DNA of 36,898 nt. It comes from Contendibacter sp031732755 (GTDB taxonomy: Bacteria; Pseudomonadota; Gammaproteobacteria; Competibacterales; Competibacteraceae). Each line of letters opens with the position of its first letter. Positions within the stretch are counted from its first letter, which is position 1. The translations under genes were made by a program, and so were the position numbers. Location: assembly GCA_031732755.1 (NCBI GenBank), contig JAVMKI010000013.1:1-36898 (forward strand). The letters run 5' to 3'. Below the pieces are notes generated by a model. It saw only the letters and a list, made by a program, of their open reading frames with translations. It had not been told where the DNA came from and made no database searches. Shown here piece by piece: positions 1-7,630 of this stretch.

Positions 1-401
1 CGTTACCACCTGAGAATCACATCCTCGTCGTTAATAGATTATGAACAGGCTCTAATCACCCACAGGCCGGAACATCCTGTGGTTACAGGGTGGAGGAAGC
101 CCGCGCCGATGGGTGGCGGGCGTCAAAAGATAATCGTATGAAACGAGAATTGCCAGGCTTCATCGACGAAAAACGTAGGGTAATCACGCCATGATATTTT
201 CTCAATACTTATCAACCAACTACAACATGTAAATATGGTGCATCAGCAGATTGATATTCAATTAAATCAACTTGTTATGCTGAAGTGGCATGGTTGCCTT
301 GGACGAAAAACGGCGATTATTTGACTTACCGACCACTTGACAGGAAACTATCAAGCTTTATCAATGTCCTCCGTTGCGGTCCCTAACCCGCTCGCATCCC
401 G
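1..401. other. Non-coding left end of the window
   Basis: No convincing gene lies here. Base composition is more AT-rich at about 180-330 than in the rest of the window. A perfect 7-bp inverted repeat (CCACAGG at 60-66, CCTGTGG at 76-82) could form a hairpin, but no T-run follows it, so it is at best a weak terminator for a gene outside the window. The right part carries the probable mlaF promoter. Confidence 0.6.
337..364 (+). promoter_or_regulatory. Probable sigma-70 promoter of the mla operon
   Basis: A perfect -35 hexamer TTGACA (337-342) is followed after 16 bases by TATCAA (359-364), a 4/6 match to the -10 consensus. It lies about 40 bases upstream of the mlaF start in an AT-rich stretch. 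The assignment rests on consensus matching only. Confidence 0.45.
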
Positions 402-1253
402 ATGCCCACCACCGCCTTCGCTCCGCTAACCGATCCATCCAATGCATCTTCGCTCGTCACCGTGCGCGGCCTGTCGTTCCACCGGGGCGAGCGCGCCATT
501 TTCCAAAACGTGGATTTGGAGATCCAGCGCGGCAAAATCACGGCCATCATGGGGCCGAGTGGCGCCGGCAAAACCACGCTGCTGCGCCTGATCGGTGGCC
601 AGATTCGCCCCGACGCGGGCCGCATCGAAGTGGATGGAGCCTGTGTCCACCAACTCGGGCGCAAGGAGTTGTACCAGTTGCGCAAGCGCATGAGCATGCT
701 GTTCCAGAGTGGCGCATTGTTCACCGATCTCACCGTCTTCGAAAATGTCGCTTTTCCACTGCGCGAGCACACCCGCCTGCCGGAAAATCTGATCCGCACT
801 CTGGTGCTGATGAAACTAGAAGCGGTCGGGTTGCGCGGAGCGCGCAATCTGATGCCGAGCGAACTGTCCGGCGGCATGGCCCGGCGGGCGGCACTGGCGC
901 GCGCCATCGCCCTGGATCCCATGATGATCATGTACGATGAGCCATTTTCCGGCCAGGACCCCATCACCATGGGGGTGTTGATCAAACTGATCCGCACGCT
1001 CAACGACGCCTTGGGACTCACCAGCATCATCGTTTCCCACGATGTCAAGGAAACCGCTTCCATCGCGGATTACATCTATCTGATTTCCGACGGCCTGGTT
1101 GTGGATCATGGCCCTCCGCGCGCCCTGGAAGGCTCCAGTTCGGCCTGGGTCGAACAATTCCTGCACGCTCTGCCCGATGGTCCGATGTCCTTTCATTACC
1201 CCGCGCCGACGTATGCGCAGGACCTGTCACTGGCAGAGGAGCCATCCCGGTGA
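402..1253 (+). CDS. mlaF: Phospholipid ABC transporter ATP-binding protein MlaF
   Basis: This is the cytoplasmic ATPase of the Mla system, which moves phospholipids between the inner and outer membranes to keep outer-membrane lipid asymmetry. The 283-residue protein has Walker A GPSGAGKTT (51-59), a Q-loop near 101, the ABC signature LSGGM (155-159) and a Walker B end DEPF (179-182, catalytic Glu180). The family is usually about 270 residues; the extra length is at the N-terminus before the ABC fold starts near residue 18. The ATG at 402 has no clear Shine-Dalgarno sequence. It is the first gene of mlaFEDCB, and its stop overlaps the GTG start of mlaE (GTGA), which suggests translational coupling. 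Identification is firm from sequence and gene order. Confidence 0.95.
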   Translation: MPTTAFAPLTDPSNASSLVTVRGLSFHRGERAIFQNVDLEIQRGKITAIMGPSGAGKTTLLRLIGGQIRPDAGRIEVDGACVHQLGRKELYQLRKRMSMLFQSGALFTDLTVFENVAFPLREHTRLPENLIRTLVLMKLEAVGLRGARNLMPSELSGGMARRAALARAIALDPMMIMYDEPFSGQDPITMGVLIKLIRTLNDALGLTSIIVSHDVKETASIADYIYLISDGLVVDHGPPRALEGSSSAWVEQFLHALPDGPMSFHYPAPTYAQDLSLAEEPSR

Positions 1254-2032
1254 TAGGCCGCCTGCAACGGCTGGGGCGATCAACGCTGAGCTGGCTCAAT
1301 CGCCTGGGGCGGGCGAGCTTGTTCCTGCTACGGCTACTGGGCGCGCTGACCGCGCTGGGCCGACGGCCCGGTCTAATCATCAAGCAACTCTATTCGGTGG
1401 GCGTGTTGTCGCTGCCGATCATCGCCATGTCCGGCCTGTTCGTGGGTATGGTGCTGGGATTGCAGGGTTACACGAATCTGGTGGATTTCGGCGCGACGTC
1501 GAGCTTGGGCACGGTCGTCGCCCTGTCACTGGTGCGAGAATTGGGGCCAGTGCTGGCGGCGTTGCTCTACGCGGCGCGGGCAGGCTCGGCGGTCACGGCG
1601 GAAATCGGCTTGATGAAAGCCACCGAACAGCTCGCCGCCATGCAGATGATGGCGGTGGATCCGTTCGCCCGAGTCTTCGCGCCGCGCTTCGTCGCCGGTT
1701 TCATCGCCATGCCGCTGCTCGCTGGTATCTTCACCGCCATCGGCATTCTGGGCGGTTATTTTGTCGCCGTTCACCAACTCGGCGTGGACAGCGGCGCCTT
1801 CTGGTCGCAGATGCAGGCGGCGGTTGGGCTGGTCGACGACGTGATCAACGGCGTCATCGTCAAGAGCGTGGCGTTTGGCTGGATGGCCAACTGGATCGCG
1901 GTGTTCGAGGGCTACGACGCCATCCCCACCTCGGAAGGCATCAGCCTGGCGACCACCCGCACGGTGGTGAATACCGCCTTGGTGGTGCTGGCGCTGGACT
2001 TCGTGTTGACCGCCATCTTTTTCGGAGTTTAA
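1250..2032 (+). CDS. mlaE: Phospholipid ABC transporter permease MlaE
   Basis: This is the integral inner-membrane permease that pairs with MlaF and carries the MlaD ring. The 260-residue length is typical for the MlaE family. Several hydrophobic spans are visible, with the family's conserved central part around FVGMVLGLQGY and the segment LVRELGPVLAALLYAARAG. The start is a GTG inside the mlaF stop region (4-base overlap). mlaD follows after 5 bases. Identification is firm. Confidence 0.95.
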   Translation: MIGRLQRLGRSTLSWLNRLGRASLFLLRLLGALTALGRRPGLIIKQLYSVGVLSLPIIAMSGLFVGMVLGLQGYTNLVDFGATSSLGTVVALSLVRELGPVLAALLYAARAGSAVTAEIGLMKATEQLAAMQMMAVDPFARVFAPRFVAGFIAMPLLAGIFTAIGILGGYFVAVHQLGVDSGAFWSQMQAAVGLVDDVINGVIVKSVAFGWMANWIAVFEGYDAIPTSEGISLATTRTVVNTALVVLALDFVLTAIFFGV

Positions 2033-2037
2033 GCGCA

Positions 2038-2523
2038 ATGGGCAATTTCAAAAAACTGGAACTGGCGGTTGGGATCTTCGTCGCCCTGGGATTGGCGGCC
2101 TTTTTCATGCTGGCGATGAAGGTCAGCAATATCGCCGAACTAAGCGAGGACAAGGGTTACCGGATCACCGCCCGGTTCGAGAACATCGGCGGCCTCAAGG
2201 TCCGCGCCCCGGTGACCATGGCCGGGGTACGCATCGGCCGGGTGGTCGGCATCGACCTCGACCCGCACCGCTACGAAGCAGTAGTTACCCTGTCCATCGA
2301 ACCCCAATACAACCGGTTGCCGACCGACTCCAGCGCCAGCATCCTGACCTCGGGAGTGCTCGGTGAGCAGTATGTCGGGTTGGAACCAGGCGGCATGGAG
2401 GAGTATCTGAAGAACGGCGGCAATCTGAAACTGACTCAGTCGGCCCTGGTGCTGGAAAAACTGATCGGACGGATGGTCACCAACGCCGCGTCGGGCGACA
2501 AACCGTCGGACAAGAAGCCGTGA
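2038..2523 (+). CDS. mlaD: MCE-domain phospholipid-binding protein MlaD
   Basis: MlaD forms a hexameric ring in the periplasm, anchored in the inner membrane, that passes phospholipids through the MlaFEDB complex. The 161-residue protein has one N-terminal membrane span (about residues 7-27) followed by an MCE domain (about 38-118) with the typical stretch TARFENIGGLKVRAPVTMAG and GVLGEQYVGL. The C-terminus is short and hydrophilic (SGDKPSDKKP). It starts at ATG 2038, 5 bases after the mlaE stop. A 158-base gap separates it from mlaC. Confidence 0.95.
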   Translation: MGNFKKLELAVGIFVALGLAAFFMLAMKVSNIAELSEDKGYRITARFENIGGLKVRAPVTMAGVRIGRVVGIDLDPHRYEAVVTLSIEPQYNRLPTDSSASILTSGVLGEQYVGLEPGGMEEYLKNGGNLKLTQSALVLEKLIGRMVTNAASGDKPSDKKP

Positions 2524-2681
2524 TGCATGGTTGGTACCCCAACCGGGCTGAATCGCCGACGGGTCGGGTGAACAAGCGCGGCGAAATCAACGTCGGTTCA
2601 TTGCAGCACCAATGGCGAGAAGCACTGGCGGCTAGTGATTCACTAGATTGATGGTTAGCACGGAGGAGTTATCCGGTTCGT
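2524..2681. promoter_or_regulatory. mlaD-mlaC spacer with two perfect inverted repeats
   Basis: The spacer holds GGTTGG-TACC-CCAACC (2529-2544), a 6-bp stem with a tetraloop directly after the mlaD stop. It also holds CTAGTGA-T-TCACTAG (2632-2646), a perfect 7+1+7 palindrome 35 bases before the mlaC start. The first could weaken transcription past mlaD. The second looks like an operator. No clear promoter hexamers are visible, so a separate mlaC promoter is an inference. Confidence 0.4.
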
Positions 2682-3293
2682 ATGAAAAAAGTGATTGCTC
2701 ATGGTTTGTTACTGCTGATGCTGGTCAGCGGCGTGCTTTGGGCCGCGGTCAAGCTTCCACAGGAAGTGGTTCAAGATACTTCGACGCGGATGCTGAGCGC
2801 CCTGCGCCAGAATTACGTGGCGCTGAAACAGGATTCCAGCCAGATCTATGGCCTGGTCGATCAGATCGTGCTGCCCAATTTCGATTTCGAGCTGATGTCG
2901 CGCTGGGTGCTGGGCCGGGCCTGGCAGCAGGCCACCCCGGAGCAACGCCGCCGCTTCACCGAGGAATTCCGCACCCTGCTGGTGCGCACCTACGCCAAGG
3001 CGCTGCTGGAATACGCGAACGAGGAGGTCCGGGTGTTGCCACAACCGAGTCCCGCGGACGGCAGCGAAGCGACGGTCAAGACCGAGGTCCGACTGAAAGC
3101 CAGTCAGCCGATCCAGATCAACTACAGCATGCATCTTGGCAACGATGTCTGGAAGGTCTACGACGTGACCGTGGATGGCGTCAGCCTGGTGACCAACTAC
3201 CGGGGGACTTTCGCCACGCAGATCCGCGACAACGGCCTGGACGCGGTGATCGCTGACCTGCAACAACGTAACAGTGCGCGGAGTCCTCGCTGA
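2682..3293 (+). CDS. mlaC: Periplasmic phospholipid shuttle protein MlaC
   Basis: MlaC ferries phospholipids across the periplasm between the outer-membrane MlaA-porin complex and MlaFEDB. The 203-residue protein begins with a signal peptide (MKK, hydrophobic stretch to about residue 20) and then the MlaC/Ttg2D fold, with recognisable segments such as RWVLGRAWQQATPEQRRRF and YDVTVDGVSLVTNYR. A GGAGGAG ribosome-binding site lies at 2662-2668, somewhat far (13 bases) from the ATG. The stop shares one base with the mlaB start (TGATG). Confidence 0.95.
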   Translation: MKKVIAHGLLLLMLVSGVLWAAVKLPQEVVQDTSTRMLSALRQNYVALKQDSSQIYGLVDQIVLPNFDFELMSRWVLGRAWQQATPEQRRRFTEEFRTLLVRTYAKALLEYANEEVRVLPQPSPADGSEATVKTEVRLKASQPIQINYSMHLGNDVWKVYDVTVDGVSLVTNYRGTFATQIRDNGLDAVIADLQQRNSARSPR

Positions 3294-3589
3294 TGGCTAC
3301 CGCAATCGCTGAACGCGAGGGCGATACTCTGCGGATTCGGGGCGATCTGGATTTCGATTCGGTCACGGTGCTGTGGAACGCGACCGAGTCGCTGTTCGCC
3401 GCCGGTCCGCTGGCCCGGATTGATCTGCACGGCGTCCGCCGCGCCAACAGCGCCGGCGTGGCCCTGCTCGTGGCGTGGCTGGGCCGGGTTCGGCGCGAGC
3501 GGCAAACGGTGGCGTTCGTCAACGTCCCGGCGCAAATGCGGGCGATCATCGAAGTCGCCGATCTGGATACCGTGCTGCCCCTCGTTTGA
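3293..3589 (+). CDS. mlaB: STAS-domain protein MlaB
   Basis: MlaB is the small cytoplasmic STAS-domain subunit that binds MlaF and is needed for transporter activity. The 98-residue protein consists of the STAS domain alone, with the pattern ARIDLHGVRRANSAGVALL near residues 40-60. The serine in NSAG sits at the usual STAS regulatory position. The start overlaps the mlaC stop by one base, and the position as last gene of the mla operon fits. Confidence 0.92.
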   Translation: MATAIAEREGDTLRIRGDLDFDSVTVLWNATESLFAAGPLARIDLHGVRRANSAGVALLVAWLGRVRRERQTVAFVNVPAQMRAIIEVADLDTVLPLV

Positions 3590-3640
3590 AAGGCAACGCC
3601 AACCCCTACCCAACTTTACTTCCACTGTCCACGGACTCTC

Positions 3641-3883
3641 ATGCAAGCCCAGGATATTGAGCGTTTGATCGAGGAACAAGTACCGGACGCGCGGGCCATG
3701 GTTCGCGGCGACGACGGCGTCCATTTCGAGGCTGTGGTCATCAGCGCCGCTTTTGCGGGCAAATCCCTCATCCAGCAACACCGCCTGGTTTACGCGGCAT
3801 TGGGCGAACGGCTGGCGCGCGAGGACATTCATGCCCTGGCCCTCAAAACCTTTACGCCGGAAGCCTGGCAACAACAATCCTAA
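3641..3883 (+). CDS. ibaG: BolA-family protein IbaG
   Basis: This 80-residue BolA-like protein corresponds to E. coli IbaG (YrbA), which lies between mlaB and murA there too. BolA proteins partner with monothiol glutaredoxins in iron-sulfur trafficking; IbaG is also linked to acid stress. The sequence shows the BolA core with the loop VRGDDGVHFEAVV and the conserved segment LIQQHRLVYAALGERL. The start ATG is 51 bases after mlaB, and the stop is 21 bases before murA. Confidence 0.92.
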   Translation: MQAQDIERLIEEQVPDARAMVRGDDGVHFEAVVISAAFAGKSLIQQHRLVYAALGERLAREDIHALALKTFTPEAWQQQS

Positions 3884-3904
3884 ATCCAGGGACGACAACC
3901 GCAC

Positions 3905-5164
3905 ATGAGCAAACTGATCATTCGTGGCGGCGTGCCGCTTCAGGGCGAATTGCGCGCCTCCGGGGCTAAGAACGCGGTGCTGCCGATCCTGGCCGCCACG
4001 CTGCTGGCCGACACCCCCATGACCATCCGTAACGTGCCGCACTTGCAGGATGTCACCACCACCATGGAACTGCTGGGGCGCATGGGTGTGGACCTGGTGG
4101 TGGACGAGCGCATGAATATCCAGGTGGATCCACGCTCCATTGGCAGCTACCAGGCGCCTTACGAGTTGGTGCGGACCATGCGCGCCTCGATCCTGGTGCT
4201 GGGGCCGCTGGTGGCCCGCTTCGGTCAGGCCGAAGTTTCGTTGCCGGGGGGGTGTGCCATCGGTTCGCGACCGGTGAACCTGCACATCAAGGGCCTGGAA
4301 GCGATGGGCGCCGATATCAAGGTCGAAAACGGCTACATCCGCGCCCGCGCCAACCGCCTGAAGGGCGCCCACATCGTCATGGACCTGGTCACCGTGACCG
4401 GTACCGAAAACCTGCTGATGGCCGCCGCGCTGGCTCAAGGCACCACGGTCCTGGAAAACGCCGCCCGCGAGCCGGAAGTGGTGGATCTGGCCGACTGCCT
4501 GAACGCGATGGGTGCCAAGATCGATGGCGCCGGCACCGACACCGTGGTCATCGAGGGGGTGGATTCCCTGCGCGGCGCTAATTATCAGGTGCTGCCGGAC
4601 CGAATCGAAACCGGCACTTACCTGCTCGCCGGGGCGATCACCGGTGGGCGGGTCAAAGTCAAGGATACCCGACCCAACACGCTGGATGTGGTGCTGCTGA
4701 AGATGGAGGAAGCGGGCATCTGGGTCAATACCGGTCCCGACTGGATCGAAGTGGATATGAATGGCGGTCGGCCCAAAGCGGTGCGCGTCCGCACCGCGCC
4801 TTACCCCGCTTTCCCGACCGACATGCAGGCCCAATTCGTCGCGCTGAACGCCATCGCCGAGGGTACGGGCATGATTACCGAGACTGTGTTTGAAAATCGG
4901 TTCATGCACGTCCAGGAACTCCGGCGGATGGGCGCGCAAATCGAGTTGGAAGGCAACACCGCCATCAGTGTCGGCGTGCCGCAACTGACCGGAGCACCGG
5001 TGATGGCGACCGATTTGCGCGCCTCGGCCAGCCTGATTTTGGCGGCGCTGGTCGCGGATGGCGAGACCGTGGTAGATCGCATTTATCACATCGACCGCGG
5101 TTACGACTGCATCGAGGAAAAACTGTCACACCTGGGCGCGCGCATTCACCGGACTGTGGGTTAG
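3905..5164 (+). CDS. murA: UDP-N-acetylglucosamine 1-carboxyvinyltransferase MurA
   Basis: MurA catalyses the first committed step of peptidoglycan synthesis, transferring enolpyruvate from PEP to UDP-GlcNAc in the cytoplasm. The 419-residue length is the family norm. The conserved Lys-Asn pair is at 22-23 (GAKNAVLP). The catalytic cysteine is Cys117 in LPGGCAIGSRP, the position targeted by fosfomycin, so the enzyme should be of the sensitive type. It is the last gene of the mla-ibaG-murA block. It ends 69 bases before the preferred hisG start. Confidence 0.97.
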   Translation: MSKLIIRGGVPLQGELRASGAKNAVLPILAATLLADTPMTIRNVPHLQDVTTTMELLGRMGVDLVVDERMNIQVDPRSIGSYQAPYELVRTMRASILVLGPLVARFGQAEVSLPGGCAIGSRPVNLHIKGLEAMGADIKVENGYIRARANRLKGAHIVMDLVTVTGTENLLMAAALAQGTTVLENAAREPEVVDLADCLNAMGAKIDGAGTDTVVIEGVDSLRGANYQVLPDRIETGTYLLAGAITGGRVKVKDTRPNTLDVVLLKMEEAGIWVNTGPDWIEVDMNGGRPKAVRVRTAPYPAFPTDMQAQFVALNAIAEGTGMITETVFENRFMHVQELRRMGAQIELEGNTAISVGVPQLTGAPVMATDLRASASLILAALVADGETVVDRIYHIDRGYDCIEEKLSHLGARIHRTVG

Positions 5165-5233
5165 GCTTGGAGAAACACACGGAAGACTATGGAAGAAGAC
5201 GTTGTCAGCTTCAGATTGCCCAAACCGCCCATC

Positions 5234-5866
5234 ATGCCTATTCCATTGACCATTGCCTTGTCCAAGGGGCGCATCTTCAAGGAAACCCTGCCGCTACTGG
5301 CGGTGGCGGGCATTGCGCCGCTCGACGACCCGGAAACCAGCCGCAAACTGATCCTCGACACCACGCAGCCGGACGTGAAGCTGGTCATCATCCGCGCGAC
5401 CGATGTGCCGACCTACGTCCAATACGGCGCGGCTGATCTGGGCGTGGCCGGCAAGGATGTGTTGCTGGAACATGGCGGCGAGGGACTGTACGAACCGCTG
5501 GATCTGAATATCGCCCGCTGTCGGCTGATGGTGGCCGGTGACCCCCACCATCGGCCCCGTTTGAATCGGCCGCGCATCGCCACCAAATACGTCAACACCA
5601 CCCGGCGCTGGTTCGCCGACCAAGGCCGACAGGTGGAGGTCATCAAGCTGTACGGTTCGATGGAACTGGCACCACTCGTGGGGCTGGCGGACTACATCGT
5701 GGACGTGGTGGACACCGGCAACACGTTGAAGGCCAATGGCCTCGCTCCGCTAGAGCATATCGCCGACATCAGTTCGCGGCTCATCGTCAATAAGGCCGCC
5801 ATGAAGATGAAGCACGCCCGGATCAAGGCCATCATGGCCAGCATGGCCGCAACTGTGAACGCTTGA
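5234..5866 (+). CDS. hisG: ATP phosphoribosyltransferase, short form HisG
   Basis: HisG condenses ATP with PRPP in the first step of histidine synthesis. With the ATG at 5234 the protein has 210 residues, the length of the short HisG form, which needs the regulatory partner HisZ (not in this window). Motifs are ALSKGRIFKETLP at the N-terminus, DLGVAGKD, and the PRPP-binding segment DTGNTLKANGL near residue 162. An upstream in-frame ATG at 5189 would add 15 residues, but that stretch resembles a dispersed intergenic repeat, so I prefer 5234. Neither start has a strong ribosome-binding site. hisD follows. Confidence 0.93.
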   Translation: MPIPLTIALSKGRIFKETLPLLAVAGIAPLDDPETSRKLILDTTQPDVKLVIIRATDVPTYVQYGAADLGVAGKDVLLEHGGEGLYEPLDLNIARCRLMVAGDPHHRPRLNRPRIATKYVNTTRRWFADQGRQVEVIKLYGSMELAPLVGLADYIVDVVDTGNTLKANGLAPLEHIADISSRLIVNKAAMKMKHARIKAIMASMAATVNA

Positions 5867-5948
5867 TGTCCACCCGCGTTCTTTCCTCATCTTGTGCGTC
5901 TTTCCTGCTTTTTGTGTTTTCCGTGGATCATCCTCCCTGGAGTCGGCT
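5867..5948. repeat. Degenerate TTTTCCGTGGA-type intergenic repeat
   Basis: The hisG-hisD gap contains a T-rich run with recurring short units (CGTCTTTCC, TTTTTGTG, TTTTCCGTGGA). Reverse-strand relatives rich in CACGGAA occur at 5165-5205 and 28918-28960. It looks like a decayed member of a dispersed intergenic repeat. A good ribosome-binding site for hisD (GGAG, 5939-5942) lies at its end. Confidence 0.4.
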
Positions 5949-7262
5949 ATGCCCACCATCCAACGTCTGAACAGCACTCATCCCGATTTCTGGCCGCGCC
6001 TGGAAGCCTTGACTGCTTGGGAAGGTGTTGCCGACGAGGCTGTAACCGCCACGGTGCGCGAAATTCTCGCCCAAGTGCGCGGGCGCGGCGATGACGCCCT
6101 GCTGGCCTACACCCACCGCTTCGACCGGCTGGAAGTTGGCCACGCCGCCGATTTGGAAATCTCCATCGAACGTCTGCGGCAAGCCCTCACCGCCATTCCC
6201 GCCGAACAGCGCGGGGCGCTGGAAACCGCCGCCGCGCGCATCCGCGCCTACGCCGAGCGGCAGAAACAGGAATCGTGGACCTTTACCGAAGCCGACGGCA
6301 CGGTTCTCGGCCAGCGGGTGACGCCGCTGGACCGGGTCGGCTTGTACGTGCCTGGCGGCAAGGCGGCTTATCCGTCGTCCGTGCTGATGAACGCCATTCC
6401 CGCCAAGGTTGCCGGCGTGCCGGAGGTCGTGATGGTGGCGCCCGCGCCGGGCGGCGAGTCGAACGAGATGGTGCTGGCCGCCGCCGCCGTGGCCGGCGTG
6501 GACCGGGTCTTTCGCATCGGTGGTGCGCAGGCGGTCGCGGCGCTGGCTTACGGTACGCCCACCGTGCCGCGAGTGGACAAGATCGTCGGACCGGGCAACA
6601 TCTACGTGGCTGCCGCCAAGCGCCAGGTGTTTGGAACCGTCGGCATCGACATGATCGCCGGCCCGTCGGAAATCCTGATCGTTTGCGATGGGCTGACCGA
6701 CCCGGACTGGATCGCCATGGATCTGTTCTCGCAGGCCGAACACGACGAGGACGCCCAACCAATCCTGATCAGCCCGGACGCGACGTTTCTGGACCGGGTC
6801 ACCGCCAGTATCACGCGCTTGCTGCCGACCATGGAACGGCGGGCGATCATCGAAGCCTCGCTGACCCGGCGGGCGGCGCTCATTCAGACGCTTGATCTAA
6901 CGGAAGCCGCGCGGGTGGTCAATTTCATCGCCCCCGAGCATCTGGAATTGTCGGTGGAGCAGCCGGAAGAACTGCTGCCGCTGGTTCGTCACGCCGGCGC
7001 GATTTTCCTGGGCCGCCATACCGCCGAGGCGCTGGGCGATTATTGCGCCGGCCCCAATCACGTACTTCCGACCTCACGGACCGCGCGCTTTTCCTCGCCG
7101 TTGGGCGTCCACGACTTCCAAAAGCGGACCAGTCTGATCGATTGTTCGCCCGTCAGCGCCAACACCTTGGGACGCACGGCTTCGATCCTGGCGCGTGGCG
7201 AAGGTTTGACCGCGCACGCGCGGTCGGCGGAATTGCGGTTGGCGCATACCGCGCGCGGTTGA
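5949..7262 (+). CDS. hisD: Histidinol dehydrogenase HisD
   Basis: HisD performs the last two steps of histidine synthesis, oxidising histidinol to histidine with NAD and zinc. The 437-residue protein has the family hallmarks: YVPGGKAAYPSSVLM, VDKIVGPGNIYVAAAKR, MIAGPSEILIV, the metal- and catalysis-related stretch SQAEHDEDAQ, APEHLEL, and GDYCAGPNHVLPT. The start ATG at 5949 has GGAG six bases upstream; an in-frame extension to 5892 would run through the intergenic repeat and is rejected. hisC, which often follows, is absent here. Confidence 0.97.
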   Translation: MPTIQRLNSTHPDFWPRLEALTAWEGVADEAVTATVREILAQVRGRGDDALLAYTHRFDRLEVGHAADLEISIERLRQALTAIPAEQRGALETAAARIRAYAERQKQESWTFTEADGTVLGQRVTPLDRVGLYVPGGKAAYPSSVLMNAIPAKVAGVPEVVMVAPAPGGESNEMVLAAAAVAGVDRVFRIGGAQAVAALAYGTPTVPRVDKIVGPGNIYVAAAKRQVFGTVGIDMIAGPSEILIVCDGLTDPDWIAMDLFSQAEHDEDAQPILISPDATFLDRVTASITRLLPTMERRAIIEASLTRRAALIQTLDLTEAARVVNFIAPEHLELSVEQPEELLPLVRHAGAIFLGRHTAEALGDYCAGPNHVLPTSRTARFSSPLGVHDFQKRTSLIDCSPVSANTLGRTASILARGEGLTAHARSAELRLAHTARG

Positions 7263-7630
7263 GGACCGTTGTGGGTTTCTGACCCCGCGCCCAGCGCGGT
7301 GGGCGACTAAGCGGCTGAACAAAGCGAACCGCCTTGGCTTCAAACAACCCGGTCGGGCCCGCCGGGCCAAACGGGCACCATGAGATGCCTGTCAATCTTT
7401 TTGTGTAAATGCGTTTGGTTGGACCGTATCCATGGTCAACCGCGACAATTGTCGACACAAGGTGATGGTGTCCTGCTCGCTTTTAGTGTGTTTGGCCAAT
7501 TCACCGGCCAATGTTTCCACTACGGATGCCGCAATCGATCCACCGCTTCAAAGGGTACGCTCATACGCAGTTAATGAAGAATATGCAGCCTCTTTTCCCG
7601 GATTCTCCCACACCCACGAGAAGCTGAACC
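7263..7630. other. Intergenic region between hisD and mtnP
   Basis: This 368-base stretch has no convincing gene. It contains three inverted repeats: CCGCGC-CCA-GCGCGG (7285-7299) shortly after the hisD stop, GGCCCG-C-CGGGCC (7356-7368), and the 12-bp palindrome CGACAATTGTCG (7443-7454) about 180 bases before mtnP. None is followed by a T-run, so termination is uncertain. A short reading frame from 7432 that runs into mtnP in another frame looks like chance. Confidence 0.55.

Noticed and set aside
251..270. FNR-like half sites TTGAT...ATCAA
   Set aside because: The halves are ten bases apart, not four, so the spacing does not fit an FNR or CRP dimer site.
1099..2037. Plus-strand reading frame running through mlaF and mlaE before joining mlaD
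   Set aside because: Only the part from 2038 matches a family (MlaD). The Arg/Gly-rich upstream part is out of frame with conserved MlaF and MlaE.
3197..5089. Long minus-strand open frame of 630 codons opposite ibaG and murA
   Set aside because: It lies antisense to clearly conserved murA, is His/Gln/Asp-rich in the manner of a GC-rich antisense frame, and has no recognisable domain.
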